A stretch of 64,000 nt of DNA from Cymbomonas tetramitiformis (taxonomy: Eukaryota > Chlorophyta > Pyramimonadophyceae > Pyramimonadales > Pyramimonadaceae). The stretch covers positions 1-64,000 of the forward strand of contig LGRX02029050.1 of NCBI GenBank assembly GCA_001247695.2, given 5' to 3'. The position numbers and the translations under genes were made by a program. The notes beneath the pieces were generated by a model. That model was not told the origin of the DNA and did not search any database. It was given only the letters and a program-made list of their open reading frames with translations. Of this stretch, positions 44,101 to 56,100 are shown in pieces (positions within the stretch are counted from its first letter, which is position 1; the number at the start of each line of letters is the position of its first letter).

Positions 44101-47100
44101 GCAGGGGAACTGTCGGAGGGCGCCGGGCCACTTCCCTGCCTTGGAGTGCGCCGCGCGCGAACCAGCACAGTCGCCAAAAGGGTGCATCCCGGCACCGGCA
44201 TGGCGGCTCCGTAATGCCCTGTGCGGCGTCGGGCGGCCCGAGCAGGCGCCAGGTGGCAGCGGGCACGAGGGAGGGCACATAGGGCGCACCTGTGTCGAGG
44301 GCCGGGGGATTTCGAGGAGTCGTAGCGAAGGCCGCGCTGGGCTCCCCGTCCAGCGGGTGACAGCGCACAGTGAGCCATTGGCACATGGTGTCGCGTGGTG
44401 GGCTCGGCACAACGCCATTGTCCTGGCCCGCCGTCCCCGCTCGCCTGAGGCGACTGCCCGACACCACTGTTCACCTGCTAGGATAGGCAAAGGGGAAGAC
44501 GTCAAGGGGGTGGCGTGCGGGCGCCTCACCGAGTGCGGGTGGTAAATATTGGCACTCTTGAGCTGTGATAGCCTCACTAACGTCTTCGAGTTCTTGATCT
44601 CTTCTATTCGCGTCCTGGATGCCTCGGCGCCCTCCCCACCATTCCTCCCGCCAATCGGCTCGCAGCATTCTGAGCAGCGCAAGAAGGCTGATGCGAGAAT
44701 AAACCTTCACGTTCCGGGCGCTCGTGGTACAGCGCCACCCAGAATGGCGCGTGAGGGGGTATCAAGATCTTTTGGAGAAGGGGGCATGTCAAAGGCAAAT
44801 GTGACCGTGAAGGGCCTGGATCGCAAATGTGACCATGAAGGGCCTGGATCGCAAATGTGACCATGAAGGGCCTGGATCGCAAATGTGACCGTGGAAGGCC
44901 TGGATGGCAAGCGGCGCGCAGGCGTGGCTGCAAAAGACTGACTGGCAGACCAACTCCCAACGGCAACGGACCCAACACGACTGCTTCACATGAGATCGAA
45001 TCAATGCTGCTGCAATGCCACGTCAGCCTCACATGTTTGGGTCGGGAGAGGGAGGGAAGTGGAGGTGGGGGTATCTGAGGGGAGTGGGGAGGGGGGCGGA
45101 TAACGGCGCAGGGGACTTCGAGGTGGACTCAAAGCTGTCGCGGGCAAGGGCCATGCACATCAGATGCTCCTGCTTCACCGCCACGTCATCGGACACAATC
45201 CGGGAAAACACGAGCAGCTCCTCATCCTGCGGCGAGACATCCCCCCGAGCTCATCGGGTGCACGCTCCCGCCGCTCACCTTCCGCGGGGCCGAACAAGCT
45301 CCCTTCTTGCCCAGCATCGCCGGACGCACAATGCCGGTGCTCGAATCGCCAAATCCGGTCGGCCGCGCCGCTCGTACGCAAACTCTGTGGATGTGGCGCG
45401 GCTGGTGCACAGATTTGCCTGATTTGGTCCTGCTCGCGCTGCGTCACCTGTTGTGTGCACGCTCATGGAGGCACTTGATTCGAGAGGGGTGACTAATGCG
45501 GAGGAGCTGTGGGGCACGGGTACTGGGGTGAGAGATAGAGAGCGAGGGCGGGATCGAGGGAACTGCAACCGTGAAGAAATGCACGAAGTTGTCCCCGTTG
45601 ATCACCATGAACCGACATTCATGCTCCGTGTACACCGTGAACGGCTGAAGCGGCCCTCCGCCCACCACCCCCCCCCGGCAAGCCCCTTGAAGGGCCGCAT
45701 GCAGGGCCATGGCAGAAATCAATGGTGCTGCAGCTGGGCGCAGAGGTGAATTGCTGAAGTGCGACGCGCGCGGCAGCAGCCTGAACCCTGCTTTGAACCA
45801 CCCTATGCCCACCTGCTGAAGATGCAATTTCTGTTTTTTCTTTCTGTGATCTAAATCGGTGATCCATGATCCAACGGCCGAGGCGTCTCTGTCACTTAGG
45901 TGAGTTGAGTATTCCATTGCGCAATCCACGATCCGACGGCCGAGGCGCCTCTGTCACTTAGGAGAGTTGAGTATTCCAGTGCGCAATCCACGTCAGCTGA
46001 CGGCCTCGCTATCGGTCTGCGGGCAGATCACAAGGAAGCACCGTGGTAACACATGTAATCTGGGGGCCTCTGGAGCGCTCTGTCCGCGGGCCGATGTACA
46101 CTTGCCAGTTGCCCAGAACCGTATAATACTGATAGCGAGGCCGCCAGCTGACGTGGATTGCGTGCTGGAATACGCAACTCACCTAAGTGACAGAGGCGCC
46201 TCGGCCGTCGGATCGTGGATTGCGCAATGGAATACTCAACTCACCTAAGTGACAGAGGCGCCTCGGCCGTTGGATCGTGGATTGCGCAATGGAATACTCA
46301 ACTCTGCGTGCAGCGGCGCGAGTTCAGGTGCCTGGGAGAACTGCCATTCATCGTGCCCGGCAACCGGCCCTGCCTAACCACTGTACATGACTTTCTCCCC
46401 GGCGGAACGGCATTTCTCCCGGCCAAACCGACGTGGACTGCGTGCACCGGAAAATTGGGCATACGCTAATGTCAACTGCGCGAAAAACTAGTCGCGCAGA
46501 ATTCAGCCTCCCCCGCTCTAGCTGGGCAAGTTCGGGCCCCATTGGTCTGTGGGCAACCACTGACCTCGGATGTGCCGTTCACCGTGGCGTGCGCTCCAAT
46601 GCACTCCCCTTTTCCCACGGCAATCACCTCGATGGCGCTCGCGCTGTCACGGCCAGGGTGAAAGTGACGGTGGGCTTGGAAGCTCTCCTCGTCCTGGTAT
46701 GTGCGCCACCCGGGGGCGAGGGTTACGGGAAGCGCGGCAGAACGGGCAAGAATGTCGGCGAGGGTAGCGCATAAGAGTGGGGCACAGAACTCCAGGGTGA
46801 GGGCGAGGGGTGCCACCGAAGGAAAGGAGCGGGGATAGAGGGGAGACACAAACGGTGCCCGGCGGCGAGACAGATGCGGCCAGCGCTGGGTCGGCCAAGG
46901 GGAGGACACAGGCGCGCAGGCCCCGCCCGTTCCCGCACCTCCTTGTCATTGGCAGCTGCGGGGTTTCGGGGAGGCAGTGGCTGGAGCTTGGACTTCGGAC
47001 GCATCTCCGCAGCCGAAGCGAAGTGGCTGTCGGTTTTCTGAGTACCCGTGCGGTCATTATTTGCCACCTGGCGCGAGCAAGGCACCCGTGCCCGATCCCT

Positions 47101-50100
47101 GGGTCAGCCATGCATCCCACCGGCGACCCTCTGTGTGGACGCAACTGAAATTGCACCCGTGCCGTGGCAGTAGGCCCCCCCTCCCGCCTACGCATACCGG
47201 CATGGGAGGCGCGAGAGCCTTGAGGGTCGGTGGTGCCCAGGCATCACAGGGGAGGGAGAGCAAAGGAATCCAAGAAGACTCGCGGATGCTTCATGCGGCC
47301 TTTTGATTGGTGCACGTGTCCATCTGCGGAATGCAAGCAGCAGTATGCACACCGGTGATGCCCCCCCCCCTGGGGGTCGCTCCCCTGGCACGACTGCACT
47401 CGGCGAAGGGGCGTCTCGAGAGGCGGGGGTGGACTATGTAGAGGGCGGTAGCAAGGTCCTGATGCCCGCACCTTATGCAGCTTGATGTGGTTCCGCATCA
47501 ATTCCTGCAGGTAGCCGAGCATCTTGTTCCTGCAACCGGAGCGCCCCGTTTCGCTGAGACTCGACGAATGGCATCCGCCCCTTGCACTCGTCGGCGCCAA
47601 CGCCTCAGATCATGCCACGTCACCATTTCGCAATAGGTCTGGAAGCGCGATGCCCCGCCCCTCCTGCTGCTCCTACCGGCGCAGCAGGGGGCATCGGGAG
47701 GAACACAAGGTAACGCACCGCTCCATCCCCCGCCGCGGCGACTTCACATCTTGCAACTTGCGGTGACTCTTCATGTTCTCTGCTTTCCGCCCCGCCTCCC
47801 ACCCGCGCAACCCCCGTTAGCCCCTTCGTGGCCCCCCCAAAGCACATTCGACTCCTGATGCAGCCTATGCCCTTACACCCCCGCGCTCCCCACCAATCTC
47901 AAGATGATATGCTGATGGACCAAACTGTCCGGAAAAAGGAGAAGAGCACAGAGCACCCGCAGAGCGCCTGGAGGATGGGGGGTGGGCGGCGGAGGGGCAC
48001 ACAACATGATAGGTTTCATGGGCTTTTTGGTTTTGTTGCCCTCCCCCCCCACCACGGAGGGTCGCACCTGCTATGCGCTTCATGGGGCCCATCATGCCCT
48101 TGGGGTCCATCGCCTCCTTCTGCACAGCGTGGAGCCCCCCCTCTGCCTGAGCCCCTGGTGCCCGACTCGCACCGATATCATCTTTGCCAGATGAGATCAG
48201 CGGTCACACCATGCCATGGCAATGCCACGTCCGTCAGAGAATCCCCACGCGGGATAGAGGTAGAAGCAGCCACACCTTGGCCATCAGGGTGTTGAAATGA
48301 ACCTCTTGGATCTGCGGCCCCGACCCCCCCCTGGCTACTCCGCTCAGCAGGAATGGGTCCACGCGCGTGACGAAGCAAGTCGCAAGGACAAAAAGGTCCG
48401 AAAGGAGACGGGCGCTACCGGCGTCCTCGCCTGACGGCGCCAGGCCCCCCCCCTCAGATCCAGGCGCGCTGCCTCGCGAAGTATCGGGGACAGAAATTGA
48501 AATTGAAACTGAAACGGCAGCGCCGGACATCGGACGGGGGAAGCGAAAATGCTAGACACCTGACATGTCTCGCGGAGTGAGGGCTGAAAGGGGGAGCGAC
48601 GCACCGCCTGTTGCTCCTGCCACCCATTGGTGATCGCCTCGAGAGCAGACTCCTTGGTGCACAGCTGGCGGCACTCGCCCTGCGCCGCGATGACCGCGCG
48701 GACTGAGCCTGAGTTCACGAACCAGCCGTCTGCGGCTCTACACAACCAGGTCCAGTGCGGCATGCATCTTGAGCCGTCCACGGCGCATCCAACAGGCCAC
48801 AGAAGCCAGCCCAGGCTCGTAATACAACCGTCTGTGTATGCGATTCCGCCTGCCGCCGCCGCTCCATGGAGCCAGGCCGAGAGGGGCGAAGGGGGTACGG
48901 TGGGTAGCGCAGCCTGGGAAGAATGGGGTAGAGGAGACGATGCATCAAGAGGAGAGATGTGCAACGGGGCGCTGTGGGCAGGGTGGGGACTCCCGTACCT
49001 CGCAGAGGAGGTACACGTTGGAGGGGGGGTCGCGCTCAGCAACGACCACAAGGTGGCGCATGAAGCTCTTCTCGTGCATGAGGTAGGTGATCTTGACCAG
49101 CACGGAGGACGGCCAGGACCGCACCACGGAGAGCCCCTTTAGCAGCGCGAGCTTCTCCTTGAGCAGATCATGGTGGAAGCGCTTCATCACATCGTCGTAG
49201 TCGGACTTGTTGATCACCACAAAATCGGTCGTCTCCTGAGGTCTCCGAAGCCCCCCACCGCCCTCCCCGCCAGTCCACCGCCGTCGATGTGTTTCAGATG
49301 GCATCATGCGGCGCAGGTGGCCACAGCGACTCGGGGCCCGCATAGCGCCGTCAGCATCGAACAGGTGCAGCTCCAGGTCGTATCTCAAACGCACTGCATA
49401 AATGAATGAATACTTCGTAAATAAATAAAGGCAACCCTTCCGGGTTGTGTGGCATTCTCCGGGGGGGAGCATTGTCCCCTTGAATGCACTACAACCAGGG
49501 ATCCGGAAGCGCACATAGCATATGGCAGTGCCCGATCTCAACGTTCCGTCCTGCTCCAACGCCAGCTCCCCAAACGCCTGCCCGCTCTGTGTACTCGCCG
49601 CAACCCTTCCCGCCCCCGAGCCCGTGTGAGTGACCACACGGCTGCCCCTCCCTATGAGCAAAGCAAGCGTGGGCGACGCTGCATACATACATTTCCCTCC
49701 AAGGGAGGGAAGAAGGGAGTGCTGCTGGTCAGTCGCCAACAACCAGCGCTCCCGCAGACCCTTAAGAGCCCCGGCGGAAGCCCCCCTCCCCAGCCCCTGC
49801 CATCGCCGAGCTCTGCCTGCACCTCCTTGCACAGGCAGGTGCGGCGTCTCGGAACCTAGGAATCGGAGCTCGGGGTTGGGGAGCTGGGAGCTGGCGCACG
49901 CTTTGGTTTGCATCCCCACACACCAATCAGATGCGAGCTTACCCTCGAGGCGGGCGGACTACAGGTGTCCCATTGTGGATGGCCAACCGAGCCCGGATGG
50001 CGGTTGCAACCACGGCTGCAGAAACGGCTGTGGAGACCGAGGTTGGAGGAAGAGCGAAGGGGCGAGGGTGACGCGATGGGTCAGAGCAGGAGGGCAAGCA

Positions 50101-53100
50101 CCCGCAGCACGGCTACGGCGGGACCGTAAAGATTCTCCAGCTCAGATCTGTGCTGGGACTGGTACTGGCACTTGAGAGCCGCCTCCTTCACCGCTACCTT
50201 CCGGACCTGGAGGGAGCGGTCCCACTTGCTTGAGGCCGTCGGCTTCGCATGGATACCCACCACCCCGCGCATGATAATGTAATACGCCTCGCCTGGCTCT
50301 CCCTGCCAAGCCCCCCTCCCCAACCCCGCCACACCTTCGGCTCTCACACTCGCAGGCCTGTGCCAGGGGTTCCCGGAGCCTTGCGCCCTCACCACTGGGT
50401 GCACACCCTGCCCCCGGAGAAAGTCCACGTGGCTGCCAGCGCGGCTCGGGAGCAGCAACACCGCGGGGAGGCGTCAGCAGCACACCGAGGGACTGTAAGA
50501 GCAACGTCGGCCCCACCTGATGGAAGACCACCCCGTCCGGGTCCATCTTCTCATATTGCGCCACCTGCATCAGCTGTCGGTGCACCTCCGCTGCGGAGCC
50601 CCCTCCCCACGGCGGCCCGGTGCACAACCACACACCCGATTAGCCGCAGAAGCATCGAGACGGCATGCCTCGGGAGGCTCGCCACTCGCTCGCATCTCCT
50701 CTCTCGGTCGCCTCTGGGCCCCTCCTCACACCCTCCACAGCCACGCCTCTCAAGTACCCCAATAGGAACGCGGCCGCCCAAGCAAGTCTGCGTCCGGCTA
50801 AAAAGGAAGCAAAGCTTGGAATCCACTGACCACGCAGTGCACCCTGGTTGCCCATGCTTGGTGTGACACGTGTATTCGTGATCGAGCCTTGCTCGGGAGC
50901 CATCGTGTGGCCACGTGGCAGAGAAAGTAGTATCTTCTCGATCCGTCGGATCGGAGGTGCCGCACGCCTTTGGGGGGCGCGGAGTGATGACGAAGAAACC
51001 AGTGACCGGGGAGGGACAAGCGGCGGCGTGGGGCTTGGGGGATGAGTCACGTTTAAGACTCTTGAAGAAGGGATTGCTGCCCGAGTGGTTGACAAGGATG
51101 TCCACCTCTTTGGCGGTGCGAAGGAGCTTGGATTTCATCAGAATCGGAAGCATCATCTCCATGTCGATGAGCACGTTGTGCATTTGCGCGGAGAATTGCT
51201 GCCCACCAAGTCCCCTCGGCCCGTGGACATCGAGGTATATCAGTCAACAACCCGATCTCTGCGAACTCGACGTGAAGATCCGCAACAGGCCCTCGGATCA
51301 CGCCCCTGCGCGCCGGGCGAGCAGCATTACACCGTGGCGCATAGCCGATCCCGGAATGAGCGACAACCAAAGACACGCTCGATTTCTCTCACCCAGACCC
51401 ACAGCTGGACACTTTTCTATGGCGGCATGGAGGACCAGTTCACGCAGGCGCGGCCCTGCATTGATGAAGCCCCGCCACACGCATCAAGTCGCATGCAGCA
51501 CGCGGGGGACGCCGCGGGGCGGACCTGGAAGTCTTTGCGCTTCAGCACCATGAGCTCTGTGTGCAGCTGCGCTATCACAGTGCTCTGCCGCTCCCCGCCT
51601 GTGCCGGAGGCGTCGAGCAGCGCGCGCTCGCCCAGGCTGTCCCCGGCGTGAAGCACTTTCACGCAATCCCCAAACGCCTGTCGCCCCTCGCCCCACTCTC
51701 GTCACGTCTCTCACCCTCGTGAGGCTTCCTGGAGCTCTGCCCTAGCGTCCGACAGGAAACAGAACTCAAAGCCGATGATCGCTCGCCATGCACCGCTCTG
51801 ACCGCCTGCATCCTTGACAGGCGCACGCAATCCCGCAGAGGCGCGGCGCACGCCAAGTCTCCCGGCCTCATCCACACAAGTGTCTTCACCGAGTGGGATC
51901 GCCTCGGCCTTGGCCTCGACCTCCAGAGCCCGCACGCGGCGCAGGACTGGCCGACGCACCTCGTAATCAAGATTGCGGTGAGCCTCCCTGCTCGTGAAAG
52001 GCGGCCAATCATCAACCTCCACGTCTTTGTTCCTCTACACCACAGCAGACCCTCCTCCCGGGAACCACTTCGCCATTCAATGCGGCGAGCGCCTACCACC
52101 CATGCGGCCCACGCCCAGAGGGTTTCCCACAAGCCCGCTTCCCATTGGCCGGTGCTTGAGGAGCAGGTGAGGGGGAGCAAGGAGAGAGGGTGGTGGCGGG
52201 CACGAGCTGGCGATGGGGCAAGCTGAGGCCATGAGGCAGTAGTGTGGCGCACAGGATGGGCAAAACTGTGGAAGGGCGGTGGTAACCACGGGCAGCTACG
52301 ATGGGGGGCAGCAGAGCACACAGCCGGGCAAATCAGCGGTAGCTACACAGCACCTTCGCAACCTCCAGCATATCACTGTGGCTCTTATTCGAAACGTGCA
52401 CAGAGAGGCTGCCTTTGAGGATGATGAAGAACTTAGTCCCCTTTTGGCCCTGTAATGCCCCCCCTTCCCGACCCCTCATGCAACCAGAAGGCCCATGCCG
52501 TGTATTACTAAGCGCATATCCCCGCATACGCTCACCAATATCAGGCTGGGAGGACGCGAGGCTCAACGTGGCGGCCGCTTGCAGGACCCCGTGTATGCCA
52601 CCCCTCTCCAAGAAACCTAGCACGGCTTCATCAAAACGAAGCAAGAGAGAACACAGAAGCAAACGTTCTGCCCCAGCTGAAGAGGGAAAGGCCAAATGCC
52701 AGGAAACGAATTATCGGCGTAATTCTGCTGCGTTTCCCATTCATGTCAAACGAACACGGAACACTTGCCACCACACCGGCGTCCCAGCAGGGACGCGCCT
52801 GTATACAAACCGGGTCGCCTGGCTCGTAGCGCTTGAGCGTCATCACGCGGAGAAGGTTGGGCATCAGGCTCTGCTCGAGGCGCATGAAGAAGGCGTGCGC
52901 CTTGAGCATCTCCACCAGGAACTTCAGGTCGTCCTCTGTGCGCTTCAATGGGAGCTGCAGACATCGCGACAGCGGCGTTCACCCGGAGGGCCCCGTCCCC
53001 CCTTCTTAGTAGCCCTCAGGACCCCTCGCGCATCTAGCTATCTGCATACTCGGCCGATACAGCATCGCTGTGATCCGAGTTCGACTCACCACTTGTGAAG

Positions 53101-56100
53101 CACAGATGGTGCCGGCAGCGAGATGAAAGACGCCGCAGGCGAAACAGACTGAAGGAATTGTGTTCAGTCAGCACAGAGCTTGATGAGGTGGGTGTAACAA
53201 GAGGCAGAACTTCGAGGGATCTTCGAGGCACCTCGGGTGGACCAGGCACGTGTGTCTGATACCTTGGGTGCCCGAGTTTGGGCCCGGCGGTGGATGCTCG
53301 CGTTGCGGGTGCAGAGAGGGGTGCGCACAGGCCCCAAGCGGGCGGGCCATCAGGCAGCGGGCCTAGCACCCTCACAGTGCTGAATCCCATCGCCTATCCC
53401 ATCGCCTCCTGCTAGCCGCGCAGTAGACTAGTGGCACAGGGGTGCCAGCACCTCACATCGTGGCTAATGAACTCCAGTCCTCCAGTAATTGCAATACCCA
53501 TGAGGCACGAGACCGGAAAGAGGGCAAGTTTCAGATGAATCTGGCATGCCCCCGAAGAGGCAGCACCCGCCAGAAAGGTGTCCCAAGGACACAGCCAAAT
53601 CCCGTCAACCAGATCCAACCAGCGGCTGTCCCCGTTCCCAACGAGGTGGCAGAACCTCACATCGCGGCCAACGAACACCTCCAGGGAGTGCAAAATCCAC
53701 GAGGTACCAGACAGGAAAGAGAGCAAGCCAAAAACTATCCCGGGATACTCCTGAAGAGGCAGTGCCCGCCAGAAAGGCGCCACACGGACAGCCACATTCC
53801 ATTACCTACTCCCAAATAGTGGTCGGCCCTGTTCACCGTCTAAGCGAGAAGGCCAGCGCCGGACCACCTGCAACGCTCAGAGGCATTGAGGTGTCTGCCA
53901 CCAAGGTGCAGTGCGGACCGCATGTGTGTGCACGCGCCGGATGAGCATCACCGACGGAAGGCGCTGGCAGCTCCAGGGCTAGGAGGGCGGGATAACAAGG
54001 TGTGGCGGCCTCCCACCTTCTCCAGCACGGGGAGGGCACGATCGCGGTTGTGCACGATGGTTCTCATCTTCTTCATCAGGGAGATCAGGTCATCCTGTAC
54101 TCCCCCACCCACAGCTCGTGTGCGCCTCTCTGAAGCCGGCGTTATATATGCACATCTCAAGGCATCACTGTGCCACCCGTCTTCCAAGCCGGCGCTGTGT
54201 CACCATTGGCCCCGAGGTCCGCGTGTTAGCATGTGTTCACCGAGATGGCTCACAGGCTCCAAGGCTGCGAGCTCATCAATGAGAACGGCAAGTATGCAGC
54301 GGCAGGCCAAGCACTCAAACTAGCACAAACCTTCCGTCCCCGAACTTGAGCCCCGCCAGCCGCCGCCTTACTATATTCCACACTCGCGCTAATGTATATT
54401 AACTACATTTCAGATTTCGGTAATATTTCGCGGTGCTTTTAGGGTGCAATTAGGAGATATGCACTCTAATTTATTCTAATGTATACCCCGCGCCCCCCCC
54501 GCGCCATGCGCTCTGAGGTGACGGAGAAGGGACGGGGTGGATGCAGCGGCGCACGGCATTGTCACCTGCTGGATGACGATCATCTCCACGCCAGGGTTGC
54601 TGACCGCCGTGGTATCGAGCACATCCAGAGCGCGTATCATCGTCTCGTAGCCCAGGCAGCCCTTGGTGGACACTTCGTATACCTGCTGGCCGTACCTCTT
54701 GCACACCGAGTCCTCGTCCTTGGGTGCCTCCTGCTCGTTGCCGTCCTCCCACCCTCGCCAGCCCTCTCAGTGGCACGTCCTTGGCCGCCGCTCTCGCTGG
54801 GCGGCGTGCGCCTTCGTCCACCAGGTCAACCGGCGCAACCCAGCCACAACCCTAACTCCAACAGCAGCTCCCGGCCCAACTGCACCGAGCCGCAGCAATA
54901 CGACAGCTTCTCGATGGCCCATGCACGTGCTGGCATCGAAGGGCAGACAGCGGAGACGCGGAATGGCATCGAAGGGCGGATGGCAGGCTCCTCACCACGA
55001 TGTCATCACCCACATTACCGCTGCCTTCGTAGATGACATTTGCCGTCCTCAGCACCCTGCGAGCACCGTGCGCTCCACCTCACTCCAATAGAATCCTAAT
55101 TTGCACATCCGATGGCATCCCCTAGCCCCCTTCTCCTCGTCCCATCACCGATGCCCTCTTCCCGTCACGTTGACATGTCATCACCCAGCAGCATCTGCCA
55201 CTGATATGCCTCGCCTCATCAACACACCCTTTTCTCCTCGATGTCCACATCACGTCATCCGACGGCTCCCTGCCTCCATTATGACACCAGTTCTGCTCAA
55301 GTAAGACAGCATCCCCACACTTGCCGTGTCGTGGCCGACGCTTCAGTCGCTCCAGCGCCCATCGAGGTTGAGCAACTACAAAACCACGCTCTGCTCAGGA
55401 GGTGTGAAGATACATTCCAGTCAGTGCTAGGGGCGCCAGGGGACATGCGGGGGCGCTAGGGGCGCCAGGGGATGCGGCCAACGGGCGGTGAGGGGCACAC
55501 TCCCATTTGCTCTGGGGCTTTGCAACTGCGCTCGGGCTGAGGTTCTGCACGGCATCCCTGATGACCTGCGTGACCGACTTTCTGCTGACGCGGTCCACCG
55601 TTTCCACCAGCGAACCTCTGCGGCACCCCTCCACCGGCCACGTGGCACTGTGAGGTAGAGCAGCACCGACACTGCGCGGAACCAAGATCCGACGTGCCAG
55701 ACGATGCGTGCGTGCACAACACAAGTCTGCCTCATTCCCTGTGTGGTCAGTCTCTTCAGCGGCTCCATTAGATAGCAGCCGTCCGATTCACCATCTCTTC
55801 CGCGCTATGCCGTCAGATTCGCCATGCCTTTCCTGCTACTGGCGACTGGCGAAGCGGAGGTTGCGGGCACTTGCAGAGTGGAGGTTGCGGTGTCTGGCCC
55901 GACTGCATAATTACACCCGCAACATCTAGGAAGCCAGGAGGCTCAACAGTCAGGAGGTTGGGGTGCATGCACCCGAACTCCAGCCAGGACGACGCTGCCG
56001 GGGATGCTGGTAGATGCTTATGGTGAAGTCGGGAAGTGCTGGGGGATGCCATTTTGGGGGGAACCAGTTGTTGGGGAGGTCCGGGAGTGTGTAAGGGGAT

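Noticed and set aside
43706..44545. Plus-strand 279-codon ORF
   Set aside because: It overlaps minus-strand exons of the CNB gene that read as ordered protein. The plus frame is a GC-rich shadow with low-complexity Pro/Ala/Arg.
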